From: a virus
Length of the DNA stretch: 24,384 nt
Direction: 5' to 3' (one strand)
IMG/VR virus record: IMGVR_UViG_3300033141_001438
Span: 1 to 24,384 of that record
How positions within the stretch are numbered: position 1 is the stretch's first letter; each line of letters opens with the position of its first letter. Shown piece after piece: positions 12,594 through 20,508 of the stretch. A program made the position numbers and the translations under genes. The notes below the pieces were generated by a model. It searched no databases. It was not told where the DNA came from and worked only from the letters and a program-made list of their open reading frames with translations.

Positions 12594-13961
12594 ATGCCAA
12601 AAGTCTATTCACCTGCGTTTAAGAGCCACCCCTTGCAGGAAAAGGTGCTGGCTGACAAGTCTCGTTACCAAATCATCGTTGCCGGACGGCGCTTTGGTAA
12701 AGGGAATCTTGCGTTGCGGAAAGCCGCGACAATCGCTTATCAGAAGCCTGGTTGCCGGATCTGGCTCGTATCACCCAACTATTCTTTCACGGACCCAATG
12801 TGGGACAAGGCGCTTTCCGCTTTCTACCCGATTCGCATAGATGGCAGGAAGTTCGTCAAGGGCGTTAGGCTGAAGGACCGCAAGGTCTTCTTCAGTAACG
12901 GATCAGCCCTGCAATTCAAGTCAGGCGATGAGCCGAACACCCTAAGAGGGGCCGGGGATTTGATGGAATTCCTGATCTTCGACGAAGCCGCTTACTGCAA
13001 AAGGGATGTATGGAAGGCCGTCAGACCAGCTTTGATGGACAGACAGGCTCCGGCGATGTTCATCACTACCCCACACTCAGCACAGCCTAAGAACTGGATC
13101 TACGACCTATTCCTGAAGGGCCAGGACCATCTCAGACAGACCTGCAATAGCTGTTTGGGATCAGGGTGTGAGAAGTGCAACGATCTAGGCTACAAGCTTG
13201 TTAAGAACGAGTCAAAACACCCTAGCTACCGCAGTTGGCAGTTTTCCAGTTATGACAACCCGTTTATCGCCGACCAAGAGATAGACGACATGATCAACGA
13301 GGCTGACTGGAACCCACTCGACATCCAGCGCGAGGTATATGGCGAGTTTGTAGGGGGCGAGGCAATCGTCTTCACCCTAGAAGGGATTAGGGACTGCGCT
13401 GAGGGCCACGAAGAGGGTTACGACCCTGAATGCGAGTACGTGATGGGTGTTGACCTCGGAAAGGTGCAGTCATACACGGTGGTAACGATCCTCAGAGTGC
13501 CAAAGACAGAGACCGAGCTTCCGCGTATCGTCAAATTCAGGCGCTTTCAAGGTGGTTGGCCGGTTCAGAAACAGAAGATTGTGGCCCTTGCCCAAGGATA
13601 CGGCATCCCGATCGTCATGCTCGATGCGTCAGGTGTCGGCGATCCGATGAGAGATGAGTTGCGCGAGGCCGGGTTGAAGAGGATCAAGCCCGTGAAGTTC
13701 AGTGGCATTAACAAGCCGCAGATGGTGGAATCCCTCATTGCGGCAGTCGAAAGCAAGTCCCTCACTTGGCCTTCCAACAAGCAGATCGAGAAAGAGATGC
13801 TAAACATGGAGGCGAATGTCCTTCCCAGTGGGGCAATTCAGTATAGGCACGCTAAGGGGCATCACGATGATTGCGTTTTAAGCATGTGCCTCTGCTGGTA
13901 CGGATATCAGAAATACGCAGGTCCCCGCCGCCCGAAAGTCTGGATTCACACTTTGGGCTAA
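12594..13961 (+). CDS. terL: Terminase large subunit with inserted zinc knuckle
   Basis: ATP-driven DNA packaging motor and headful nuclease. Walker A is AGRRFGKGN (residues 30-38), Walker B FLIFDEAA (126-133) and the coupling motif FITTPHS (156-162). The RNase-H-like nuclease has GVDLGK (Asp287), VMLDASGVGDP and a final HHDDCVLSMCL (second acidic cluster). At 455 residues it is of normal length. Between the two domains, residues 184-195 carry CNSCLGSGCEKC, a CxxC-x4-CxxC knuckle like DnaJ's, which most terminases lack. No Shine-Dalgarno precedes ATG 12594 (CCCCCTGAGTCCGAACT), so a leader-dependent or weak start is likely. A small terminase subunit is not identified. Confidence 0.93.
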   Translation: MPKVYSPAFKSHPLQEKVLADKSRYQIIVAGRRFGKGNLALRKAATIAYQKPGCRIWLVSPNYSFTDPMWDKALSAFYPIRIDGRKFVKGVRLKDRKVFFSNGSALQFKSGDEPNTLRGAGDLMEFLIFDEAAYCKRDVWKAVRPALMDRQAPAMFITTPHSAQPKNWIYDLFLKGQDHLRQTCNSCLGSGCEKCNDLGYKLVKNESKHPSYRSWQFSSYDNPFIADQEIDDMINEADWNPLDIQREVYGEFVGGEAIVFTLEGIRDCAEGHEEGYDPECEYVMGVDLGKVQSYTVVTILRVPKTETELPRIVKFRRFQGGWPVQKQKIVALAQGYGIPIVMLDASGVGDPMRDELREAGLKRIKPVKFSGINKPQMVESLIAAVESKSLTWPSNKQIEKEMLNMEANVLPSGAIQYRHAKGHHDDCVLSMCLCWYGYQKYAGPRRPKVWIHTLG

Positions 13962-13995
13962 TAGTTTAGTCGGCGTATATCGGGCTGAGTAAGGG

Positions 13996-14026
13996 GGTAT
14001 TTACGAAAACACCGTTGGTAAATGCC
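13996..14026 (+). promoter_or_regulatory. Nine-pair stem-loop after the terminase gene
   Basis: GGTATTTAC 13996-14004 pairs with GTAAATGCC 14018-14026 (one G-U), loop of 13 bases. No T tract follows, so a simple intrinsic terminator is unlikely; it may protect the mRNA end. Just upstream at 13976 is GTATATCGGG, which shares the first half of the boundary motif. Confidence 0.45.
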
Positions 14027-14054
14027 GTGAAGACAGCATCAAGGAGCACTAAAT

Positions 14055-14306
14055 ATGAAAGATACTAAATTGCGCCAATTATGGGAAGAGATCTATGGTC
14101 TCCGACTAAGAATTCTGGAGCTAGAGGGAATGGTTGTGCATAGAAATGCTGGCGCTGCTAAAGAGCATGAAGATTACTTACGCAGCCACATATTATCCCT
14201 TCCTGATGGCATTAGGAAGGAGGCAGCATTGATGGCTTTTGATAATGTGGCACTAAAGACGGATATGGCCTCTGATTTGCTTATTTGCGCTCGTAGCGTA
14301 AAGTGA
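14055..14306 (+). CDS. Small helical protein, unknown function
   Basis: 83 residues, ATG with AAGGAG 11-16 bases upstream. Helical with heptads (LWEEIYGLRLRILELEGMVV). A composition somewhat richer in A/T than its neighbours marks it and its flanks as possibly a late insertion. Not recognised. It lies in a gap between terminase and the gene at 14647, next to the minus-strand tRNA, which is a typical place for cargo genes. Confidence 0.55.
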   Translation: MKDTKLRQLWEEIYGLRLRILELEGMVVHRNAGAAKEHEDYLRSHILSLPDGIRKEAALMAFDNVALKTDMASDLLICARSVK

Positions 14307-14346
14307 ACTTCATGCCGGGAGTTTTGGTTATTCTGTTGGAGTCGAA

Positions 14347-14419
14347 AAGCCCCGCCGAGACTCGAACTCGGACTTACTAGGTGCGAACCAGGTGCTCTTT
14401 CCTTTGAGCTACGGGGGCT
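14347..14419 (-). tRNA. tRNA-Ala-like, anticodon CGC, acceptor with one extra C
   Basis: On the minus strand: D stem GCTC/GAGC with loop AAAGGAAA, anticodon loop TTCGCAC (anticodon CGC, U33 and A37 present) on a stem with four good pairs and one C-U mismatch, variable loop of four, T arm CCGAG/CTCGG with loop TTCGAGT. The acceptor would be AGCCCCG with CGGGGCT, seven perfect pairs, but the 5' side has five C instead of four. This is either a bulge or a homopolymer error. It lacks the G3-U70 pair expected of alanine tRNAs (C-G here). No CCA is encoded. It runs against the surrounding genes. Confidence 0.65.
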
Positions 14420-14646
14420 TAGCCCAATTGTCTCCTGCTTCTCTATGATGACGCACTTGATATCACGCGCCTTCAGACCATCGATGATCATCATGCGAAG
14501 GGTTCCGCCCGATAAACGCCGTTTAGTCCCCTAAATGCTTAAAGTTTCTGTGAGTAAAACATTCACGCTTTTCCACAACCCAACATCCGCTGCGCCCGCA
14601 ACATATCGGCAATCGCTGATACGGGTCGCGGCATCTAGGAGGCAAC
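14420..14646. other. Gap without a gene
   Basis: Nothing recognisable on the plus strand except the AGGAGG site for the gene at 14647 (14637-14642). On the minus strand it is the upstream region of the tRNA and would hold its promoter; no clear -35/-10 pair is visible. A minus-strand frame opening near 14494 continues through the tRNA and is probably chance. Confidence 0.5.
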
Positions 14647-15018
14647 ATGCCAACCATCCCTCATAACCTAGGAAGAGGCGGAACCGGCCTTAACAGGAAG
14701 CTCAAGACCATTCTCGACGCATTCGCAGACGACCAGCTTCTCGGTCATGTTAAGACCACGCAGGTAACAGGAACGACTGCTGACACTGCGATCACCCTAA
14801 CCGGAATCACCACAAGCGATCTAATCCTGTTTGGGTTCTCGCAAGCCGGTATGGGTAAAGCCACCCCTGCCGCAGAATCGCCCTACATGATCCCTCTCAT
14901 TCAGAGCCAGTTCACGATCTCCGCGACGAATACGATCAAGATCGACGTAGACACCTCAGACGACCTGGTAACCGTCGTGTGGGTAGATCTGAGCGCAAAG
15001 TCAGTCCAAAAGGCGTAG
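14647..15018 (+). CDS. Small virion protein, possibly head decoration
   Basis: 123 residues, ATG with AGGAGG five bases before. Opens MPTIPHNLGRGGTGLNRKLK and continues as beta-rich sequence with many Thr/Ile/Asp (TGTTADTAITLTGITTSDL, FTISATNTIKIDVDTSDD). This composition is common in head-fibre or decoration proteins and small structural domains. The stop is directly followed by the portal ATG. I do not recognise the family; role inferred from position and composition. Confidence 0.6.
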   Translation: MPTIPHNLGRGGTGLNRKLKTILDAFADDQLLGHVKTTQVTGTTADTAITLTGITTSDLILFGFSQAGMGKATPAAESPYMIPLIQSQFTISATNTIKIDVDTSDDLVTVVWVDLSAKSVQKA

Positions 15019-16401
15019 ATGGCTCTAACCATTCGGGTTCTGAACAAGGGCGGTGATGATCCGGCCACCCTGACAAAGTCGCTGATGAAGGCCGCTCAGA
15101 TGAAGGCGGCTGACGATTCGGCTGTTGTTAGGTCCATGAAGGAAAGTGGGACTGAGATCATCCCCTATCCGTATGATCTTGATCCAACCGATCTCGCCAC
15201 CCTTTACGACACAGAACCTACTCATTCGGCCTGTTGCGATACGAAGGCCAACGCCGTCATTTGCAACGGCTACAAGTTCGTCCACGACTCGAAGGAAGCC
15301 AAAGAACCGCCTGAAACCATGAAGAGGGCGTTCGAGGACGCTTTCCCCGAAGGCCAAGAAGATCTGATTATCAAGGCTGAGAAGGACTTTCAATCCATCG
15401 GCAATGCCTGGATTGAGGTTATTCGGGACAACACAGGACGCATTGCTGATAGCGAGGCGCTGGGGAATGTGGTTGAGTTAAAGCATATCCCGGCACCGAC
15501 TATGTGGGTTCTCAACCCCGATTCTGAAAAAGGGGCCTACGTCCAGGTTTGCAATGAGGTAAAGACGTACTTCCGCAAGTTTGGGTCGCCTCGCCAGGGC
15601 ACGCTAAACGAAATCATCCATCTCAAGCAGTACACGCCGTCGAATTACTGGTATGGACTTCCTCGTGTTTGGGCGGCCTTACGCGCTGCTCTCGGTAACC
15701 GCCTAATGGGTGAACACCTCATTGAGTATTTTGAGGACAAGGGAATCCCCGGTTACTTGCTGATCCTCGACGGAGCGCAAGACACACTCGCTACCGAAGA
15801 TGAGGATACGCTTACCCACTACATGAATCAGTTGCTCGAAGCGCGGGGGGCGAAGATCTGTCTACTCGGAACCCCAGAAGGGACTACTACACGGCTCGAA
15901 GAACTAAGGGAAAAGATCCAGATAGAGAGCTTTGATATCTTCCGTGGTGCGAACCGGGATGAGATCTGCCGTGTACACCGCACCCCCCCGCGCCTGATAG
16001 GAATCATCGCCCCTGGTTCACTCGGTGGTACTTCTGAGGGCGAGTCGCAGTTCGATCTGTTCAAGAAACTTGTCGTTCGCCCTCGCCAGAATGCGTGGGA
16101 AAAACTGTTCTACAAAGTGTTTTTGGAAAGCAATAACAGGTGGAACAAGTGGCGCGTGGAACTGAACGAAGTGGATATGACAGACCTTCTCAACCAGATG
16201 AACGCATGGGATACGGGTGTACGAGTAGGCGTCACGTCGATCAATGAGGTTCGCGCCCAACAAGGACGCCCTGCTGTTAAAGCAGGTGATGAGCACTTCA
16301 TCGTTGCTGGTGGCGTGCCAGTGAGGATTCAGGACATTGGGAAGGATCTCGAACCGCCAGAAACACCAAAACCAGAATCGAAAAAGCCAGAGGTAACTTA
16401 A
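15019..16401 (+). CDS. Portal protein (PBSX/HK97-like)
   Basis: 460-residue subunit of the dodecameric head-vertex channel through which DNA enters. Typical portal features: YPYDLDPTDLATLYDTEPTH (the N-terminal shell start), HSACCDTKANAVICNGYKF, DFQSIGNAWIEVIRDN (wing beta sheet), WYGLPRVWAALRAAL before the stem, and VHRTPPRLIGI, then QFDLFKKLVVRPRQNAWEKL in the crown/clip helices. These match the phage portal family of PBSX type. Its ATG follows the preceding stop without gap. The C-terminal end is Pro/Lys/Glu rich and disordered. The prohead protease gene follows directly with no space. Confidence 0.9.
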   Translation: MALTIRVLNKGGDDPATLTKSLMKAAQMKAADDSAVVRSMKESGTEIIPYPYDLDPTDLATLYDTEPTHSACCDTKANAVICNGYKFVHDSKEAKEPPETMKRAFEDAFPEGQEDLIIKAEKDFQSIGNAWIEVIRDNTGRIADSEALGNVVELKHIPAPTMWVLNPDSEKGAYVQVCNEVKTYFRKFGSPRQGTLNEIIHLKQYTPSNYWYGLPRVWAALRAALGNRLMGEHLIEYFEDKGIPGYLLILDGAQDTLATEDEDTLTHYMNQLLEARGAKICLLGTPEGTTTRLEELREKIQIESFDIFRGANRDEICRVHRTPPRLIGIIAPGSLGGTSEGESQFDLFKKLVVRPRQNAWEKLFYKVFLESNNRWNKWRVELNEVDMTDLLNQMNAWDTGVRVGVTSINEVRAQQGRPAVKAGDEHFIVAGGVPVRIQDIGKDLEPPETPKPESKKPEVT

Positions 16402-17694
16402 TTGCCCTTCGCTTCCTACGAAAATATGGCCGATTGCATCAAGAAGAACGCCTCGAAACGGGACCCTGCTGCTTATTGCGCTACCATCATGCGGGCCGTA
16501 GAGGGCAAGGCGTTCGTCCCCGCCACATTCGAGTGCAAGGAAGATCTCATTTCAGGCTATGCGAACGCCCCAATCATCGACTATGGCGACGAGAAGGCCC
16601 GCGACCTCATCCCTGCCGATCTATGGATAAAGGCGCTGACAACGTTCTTCGCCGGGGGCGCAAAGATCAACCTACTGCACCGCCCGATCTTCGTGGCAGA
16701 GACAGTCAGAGTTGAGAAGCATCCCGGAAAAGGGCCTCTACTTGTAGTCCGCCCAACTAAGTCGTGGGTGAAAGATATGGTGGCCGACAAGACGCTCACC
16801 GGCTATTCGATTGAGTACAAGCTGCTCGACTTTGAGCTTAAAGCAAGCGACGACGATGACCCCCGCCCAATACGGGTGTTCAAGGACTTCGATCTTGGGC
16901 GAGTGTCATTAGTAGATGAACCCATGAATCCCGGTTCAACTTTCCTTAGAGGTGAAAAGATGGGGATTGAAGATTATAGCTTTGTATTCGACAAAGAGAA
17001 CGGGCTAGTTACGGTAGAAGCAAAGGATGAAGAGTCTTTCGCCCGTCTGACTCATCTCTTTGGTGAGGGCCTGAAACAGAACGAGATCCCATCAACCGAC
17101 ATAAAGGCGATCGCGTTCAAGATGGCCGCAAAACCAGTTAAGCAGAAAGAAGATACGAAATCGCTGATCGCCACGATCAGGGGTCTTCTAATCAAGGAGG
17201 AGAACATGCTGAAAGGCAACGACGCAGAGGGCCTCAAGGCGCTGAAGAGCGAATTCGGTGACCTGCAAAAGAAAGTCGAGGCTCTGCAACTGACTGAAGA
17301 TCAGCGCAAGGCGGCTGAAGGTCTATGGAAGGGGTTGAAAGACCTGTTCCCGGAAGCCGATGATCCGCTGCTCAAATTCAAGGACGATCTCGATGCTATG
17401 AAAGCCAAGCTAGAGAAACTCGACTCGGATGAGGAGACGACTAAGGCTCTCACCGCGAAGGTCGAGGAACTACAGGCTTTGCTTCCCAAGGGGGAGAAAG
17501 ATCTGGGGGACCGTCTGGAGGGGCTGGAGAAAGAGCAGGAAGAGGGGAAAACCTCTCTCGCCGAGATGAAAGAGGCGATGGATCGCATCGTTTCTTATCT
17601 TGAGAAGGAACGCATGCCTTCGCAGGCTAAGAACCCGTTCGAAATCAAATCCGCTGCCCAGAAAGAGGAAGACCTCTGGGAAGGGGTGGTGTAG
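16402..17694 (+). CDS. Prohead protease fused to scaffold (XkdF-like)
   Basis: 430 residues. Residues 1-35 (MPFASYENMADCIKKNASKR...) are a small N-terminal domain often found on such proteins. Residues 40-185 form the serine protease of herpes-assemblin fold, with LLHRP (His93) and LTGYSIEYKL (Ser136) as likely catalytic residues and KDFDLGRVSLVDEPMNPG near its end. Residues 210-420 are a highly charged coiled coil, the scaffold. TTG start at 16402 follows the portal stop; AGAGGT lies just upstream. A strong internal ribosome binding site before codon 269 suggests the scaffold is also made alone. The protease should cut the scaffold and mature the head. Confidence 0.85.
   Translation: MPFASYENMADCIKKNASKRDPAAYCATIMRAVEGKAFVPATFECKEDLISGYANAPIIDYGDEKARDLIPADLWIKALTTFFAGGAKINLLHRPIFVAETVRVEKHPGKGPLLVVRPTKSWVKDMVADKTLTGYSIEYKLLDFELKASDDDDPRPIRVFKDFDLGRVSLVDEPMNPGSTFLRGEKMGIEDYSFVFDKENGLVTVEAKDEESFARLTHLFGEGLKQNEIPSTDIKAIAFKMAAKPVKQKEDTKSLIATIRGLLIKEENMLKGNDAEGLKALKSEFGDLQKKVEALQLTEDQRKAAEGLWKGLKDLFPEADDPLLKFKDDLDAMKAKLEKLDSDEETTKALTAKVEELQALLPKGEKDLGDRLEGLEKEQEEGKTSLAEMKEAMDRIVSYLEKERMPSQAKNPFEIKSAAQKEEDLWEGVV
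17206..17694 (+). CDS. Internal in-frame start: separate scaffold protein
   Basis: AAGGAGG at 17194-17200 is followed after five bases by ATG 17206, in frame with the protease-scaffold gene (codon 269). It is a far better start than the TTG of the full-length gene. It would yield a 162-residue coiled-coil protein (MLKGNDAEGLKALKSEFGDL ... ), like the nested scaffold Nu3 inside the lambda C gene. This is a known arrangement in other phages; here it is inferred from the ribosome binding site and frame. Confidence 0.7.
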   Translation: MLKGNDAEGLKALKSEFGDLQKKVEALQLTEDQRKAAEGLWKGLKDLFPEADDPLLKFKDDLDAMKAKLEKLDSDEETTKALTAKVEELQALLPKGEKDLGDRLEGLEKEQEEGKTSLAEMKEAMDRIVSYLEKERMPSQAKNPFEIKSAAQKEEDLWEGVV

Positions 17695-17696
17695 GT

Positions 17697-18755
17697 ATGA
17701 ACCAAGCTGATTTTTTGAAGAAATACGCAACTGCTAATATCGAGACCGGATCGTATTACGGGTTGCTTGATCCTAAGCAGTCCCATACGTTCATCGATCG
17801 GATGATCGAACGGTCTCAGCTACTCCAGATGGTAACCCGGCGCACGGTTGCCGAGAAGAGTGGTTACTTCTACGAGATCGATATGGCTAATCCGGCGACT
17901 GTCGCGGCGATCGAAGCGCGTGAGTACAACACCATGAACCCCTCGGGGGGGAATGAGACGGCTAACGACACCGGAAGCCTCGAACACACGCGGTTTAGCT
18001 ATGAAGTCAAGAAGCGCCGAACGCAGTTCGAGCTTACCTGGGAAGACCTGCATTGGACTATCGAGCAGGGCACTTACCGCCAGCATGTGATGAACATCTG
18101 GAACAAGCGCACGCAGCTTGATACGGAAATCCTGGCCATTCAGGGTGACGAAGACCTGTACGGTGGGCCTTCGTCTGCTTACGAGCTTCTTGTTGACATC
18201 AACGAGGGGTGGTTGCAACAGATCAGCGTCGCTAACGGCGCTCATATCCTCGATGCTTCCAACCTCGATGTGGCTTACGTCACACCTGATATGTACGCTT
18301 CGGCGTTGAACCTGATGCCCGCCAAGTACCTGTTGTTCGGACACCAGAACTTCAGGTGGTTGACCTCGCCGCACGTCATTCAGGACTACAGGCATTACCT
18401 GATGTCCCGTCAGACGAACCTCGGTGATGTCATTCTTCAAAGCCAGAAGAACCTAACGCCCGAAGGCTTTGACATCCTTGGCATCAACCAGATTCCTGAG
18501 AACCTGAACTCTTCGGGTGTCGTCGATACTTCGTCTCCAGGGACGAAGTGCAACCTGATCCTCATGGACCCAGCGGCACTGTGGTGGATTGTTCACCGCG
18601 ATATGTCGATGGAATCCAAGCGCGTGCAGGAAAAGGATTCTTGGCGCTACACCGGCTACATGGCCGACGACTTCATCGTTACCAACCATGACGCAATCGT
18701 GAGGGTTATCAACATCTCGCGCAACACCGATTGGGCTGTAGCTGAAGAGAGTTAG
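17697..18755 (+). CDS. Major capsid protein, P2-like
   Basis: 352 residues, HK97-fold shell protein. FIDRMIERSQLLQMVTRRTV, followed by the EIDMANPATVAAIEAREYNT segment, FELTWEDLHWTIEQGTYRQH and WNKRTQLDTEILAIQGDEDL resemble the P2-type phage capsid family. Unlike many capsids it has no long N-terminal delta domain, because the scaffold is a separate/fused gene upstream. ATG 17697 follows the protease stop by two bases (GTAGGT before it). Probably the most abundant protein of this window. The family call rests on the conserved segments and on gene order. Confidence 0.85.
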   Translation: MNQADFLKKYATANIETGSYYGLLDPKQSHTFIDRMIERSQLLQMVTRRTVAEKSGYFYEIDMANPATVAAIEAREYNTMNPSGGNETANDTGSLEHTRFSYEVKKRRTQFELTWEDLHWTIEQGTYRQHVMNIWNKRTQLDTEILAIQGDEDLYGGPSSAYELLVDINEGWLQQISVANGAHILDASNLDVAYVTPDMYASALNLMPAKYLLFGHQNFRWLTSPHVIQDYRHYLMSRQTNLGDVILQSQKNLTPEGFDILGINQIPENLNSSGVVDTSSPGTKCNLILMDPAALWWIVHRDMSMESKRVQEKDSWRYTGYMADDFIVTNHDAIVRVINISRNTDWAVAEES

Positions 18756-18757
18756 CC

Positions 18758-19063
18758 ATGAAGTGCAAGGCAACTAAGCGAGACGGGACCCCCTGTAAGG
18801 CCAACGCCGTGAAAGGTTCTGATTACTGCGCCTATCACAAGAAAGCTCTAAGGGAAACCATCGCCAAGGAGGAGTCCGTGCCTGCGATTCACAGCAAGAA
18901 AGAAAAGCCTATCCGCTTCCTCGCTAAAGGGACTTACACAATCCCCAACGGCTACAAAGGGAAGACCGTTCACTTTCACACGAAAGGGCAGGTGGCGCCA
19001 GTCGATTATTCGGTCTGGACCCACCTGCTTGAGACTCAACCCGAGGCGTTCGAGGAGGCTTAA
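18758..19063 (+). CDS. Small protein with N-terminal Cys3-His zinc motif
   Basis: 101 residues. Residues 1-27 carry CKATKRDGTPCKANAVKGSD followed by YCAYH, i.e. Cys3, Cys13, Cys24, His27, a pattern (CxaxTxxGxpCxxxA...yCxxH) common to small zinc-binding domains in phage and bacterial proteins. The C-terminal part (IRFLAKGTYTIPNGYKGKTV ... WTHLLETQPEAFEEA) is a second short domain of the head-neck gene cluster. Lies directly after the capsid gene. Stop overlaps the next start by one base (TAATG). Function not known; a DNA- or virion-associated role is possible. Confidence 0.65.
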   Translation: MKCKATKRDGTPCKANAVKGSDYCAYHKKALRETIAKEESVPAIHSKKEKPIRFLAKGTYTIPNGYKGKTVHFHTKGQVAPVDYSVWTHLLETQPEAFEEA

Positions 19064-19671
19064 TGCTGGTTACCCTCACTGAGTTCAAAAGCTCAGTCTA
19101 TTGGGAACCCAAGAGAAGCTGGACGGACACGCAGGTTCAACAGGCTCTTGATTTTGCCATTGATCGCTTCTATCGGTTTACAAAACGATCGGAAAGCGGT
19201 TACTGGTTGGAGCCGGTGGAAACGACGCTCACTCTGCACGGAACCGGACTCGCCGTTCTTAGATGCCCTTACCCCATGTTGAGCCTGTCGTCCGTCACTG
19301 TCGATGATGTCGATGTGACAACCGATGTTACATTTCGTCCGGGGGGCCACTACATCTGGCGCAAGACTGAGGGTAACACCTTTGGCGCAAAGCCAACGGC
19401 AACGGTGCCGTTAGTCCCGCTCAATGTTGTGGTAGTCGGAACGTGCGGCGATCCCCTGACGCAGTTAGCAATCCCCTGGGATGTCAAAGACTGCGTAATG
19501 CGGATGGTATGGCATCATCTGCGAAAGGAACGCCTGGCAAAGGCGCGTACTGACGAGCGGATAGGGCCGAGCAAAGCACCCGTGATAGGACTGACTAATG
19601 ATCCATCCGTTTTGGAAACACTTATGCGCTGGTCGAAAGCTGATCTTACCAAGACTTTTGATTTTCGCTAA
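19063..19671 (+). CDS. Head-tail connector (adaptor), gp6-like
   Basis: 202 residues. Start ATG overlapping the previous stop, with GAGGAGG upstream. The first helices (LVTLTEFKSSVYWEPKRSWT, LDFAIDRFYRFTKRSE), followed by a beta-rich middle (LRCPYPMLSLSSVTVDDVDV), and the C-terminal helix WDVKDCVMRMVWHHLRKERL match the layout of head-completion/adaptor proteins that sit under the portal ring. The gene order capsid-adaptor-completion-terminator-sheath supports it. Length is a little above the usual adaptor because of the beta insert. Role inferred from layout and position. Confidence 0.65.
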   Translation: MLVTLTEFKSSVYWEPKRSWTDTQVQQALDFAIDRFYRFTKRSESGYWLEPVETTLTLHGTGLAVLRCPYPMLSLSSVTVDDVDVTTDVTFRPGGHYIWRKTEGNTFGAKPTATVPLVPLNVVVVGTCGDPLTQLAIPWDVKDCVMRMVWHHLRKERLAKARTDERIGPSKAPVIGLTNDPSVLETLMRWSKADLTKTFDFR

Positions 19672-19673
19672 CC

Positions 19674-19689
19674 GTATACGCGATATACC
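19674..19689 (+). promoter_or_regulatory. Boundary motif copy 3 (GTATACGCGATATACC)
   Basis: Matches copies 1 and 2 at the conserved positions, with C for T and T for C in two places. It begins two bases after the connector stop and ends immediately before the GTG 19690 of the next gene, which has no Shine-Dalgarno. A transcription start seven to ten bases after TATACG would give a leaderless message. Confidence 0.5.
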
Positions 19690-20508
19690 GTGGCCGTAAG
19701 GGGACTTCCACTTCCACACCGCATTCCTAGCGGTTCGATGGAAGGCGCACCCGTCCTGCGCGGTGGCATCTTCACGATCACCGATACGGCGATGCAACAC
19801 CCGATGAGCTGGCGTGCTGGGATGGAGATGCTGAACGGGCTAATGCTCGGTGGCTTCTCTGAGAACCAGCTAAAGAAGTTCGGTTGGGCGCTAAGAGATG
19901 AACTGCACAACATCCTTATGTCAGGGAACGCCGTAACTAAGGATCTATCGCCTTTAACAGTATCACATAAGGGTGATTCTCGACCATTTGTCGAGAAAGG
20001 ATCGACCCTTGCCGACCACCTTGAACCCCAAATACTGGGAGAGAAAAAGGCAGTGCGCGGATACAGCGGAATCGCGTTGATTCCAAATAAGGGCGCGACT
20101 TCTCACAGCGGAAAGACAGCAATGCTCAATTACCAGCTATTTAGTGTGCTGTGTCAGGAAGGGCTTTCTCTATCTGCCGAGCAGTTGGGGCCAAAGAAAG
20201 TAGCGGCGATCATGGCTTGGCGCGATGCCAACTTCGGAAACACCGGTCCTGACGCCAAAGGGATATGGGAAAAGAAAGCTAAAAGGCTCTCGTGGGGACA
20301 TAAGCCGTTCCTGTTCATCCCCCCCCGCCCGCTATTCACCGATCCGGTGAAGATCAAGCTCGCAGAATACGTGCGGCGGAATTTCCAGAAGTATTTCCAC
20401 GAGGGGGCGGTAATCACCGCGCACCGGCTGGGGTACGAACACTGGGACGTTGCCGGTATAGCCAAAACAGAAGCAGATCTCGCCTCACTGGACATCGCGC
20501 ATGACTAG
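19690..20508 (+). CDS. Head-tail completion / virion morphogenesis-type protein
   Basis: 272 residues. GTG 19690 has no ribosome binding site and sits directly after the boundary motif; ATG 19738 (MEGAPVLRGG) is an alternative without a better site. Visible segments: a helix GMEMLNGLMLGGFSENQLKK, a loop SHKGDSRPFVEKGSTLADHL, a beta part GYSGIALIPNKG, and HKPFLFIPPRPLFTDPV, where the FIPPRPLF motif is typical of tail-completion/virion morphogenesis proteins (IPxRPFL). The basic C-terminus helices follow. ATG 20501 of the next gene overlaps the stop. The class is likely but not certain. Confidence 0.55.
   Translation: MAVRGLPLPHRIPSGSMEGAPVLRGGIFTITDTAMQHPMSWRAGMEMLNGLMLGGFSENQLKKFGWALRDELHNILMSGNAVTKDLSPLTVSHKGDSRPFVEKGSTLADHLEPQILGEKKAVRGYSGIALIPNKGATSHSGKTAMLNYQLFSVLCQEGLSLSAEQLGPKKVAAIMAWRDANFGNTGPDAKGIWEKKAKRLSWGHKPFLFIPPRPLFTDPVKIKLAEYVRRNFQKYFHEGAVITAHRLGYEHWDVAGIAKTEADLASLDIAHD

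Noticed and set aside
14174-14494. Minus-strand frame starting MMIIDGLKARDIKC
   Set aside because: It reads through the tRNA and the antisense of the gene at 14055 and has no convincing ribosome binding site.
17820-18440. Minus-strand 206-residue open frame opposite the capsid gene
   Set aside because: Antisense to a clear capsid gene, no ribosome binding site or motif; produced by the codon pattern of the capsid gene.
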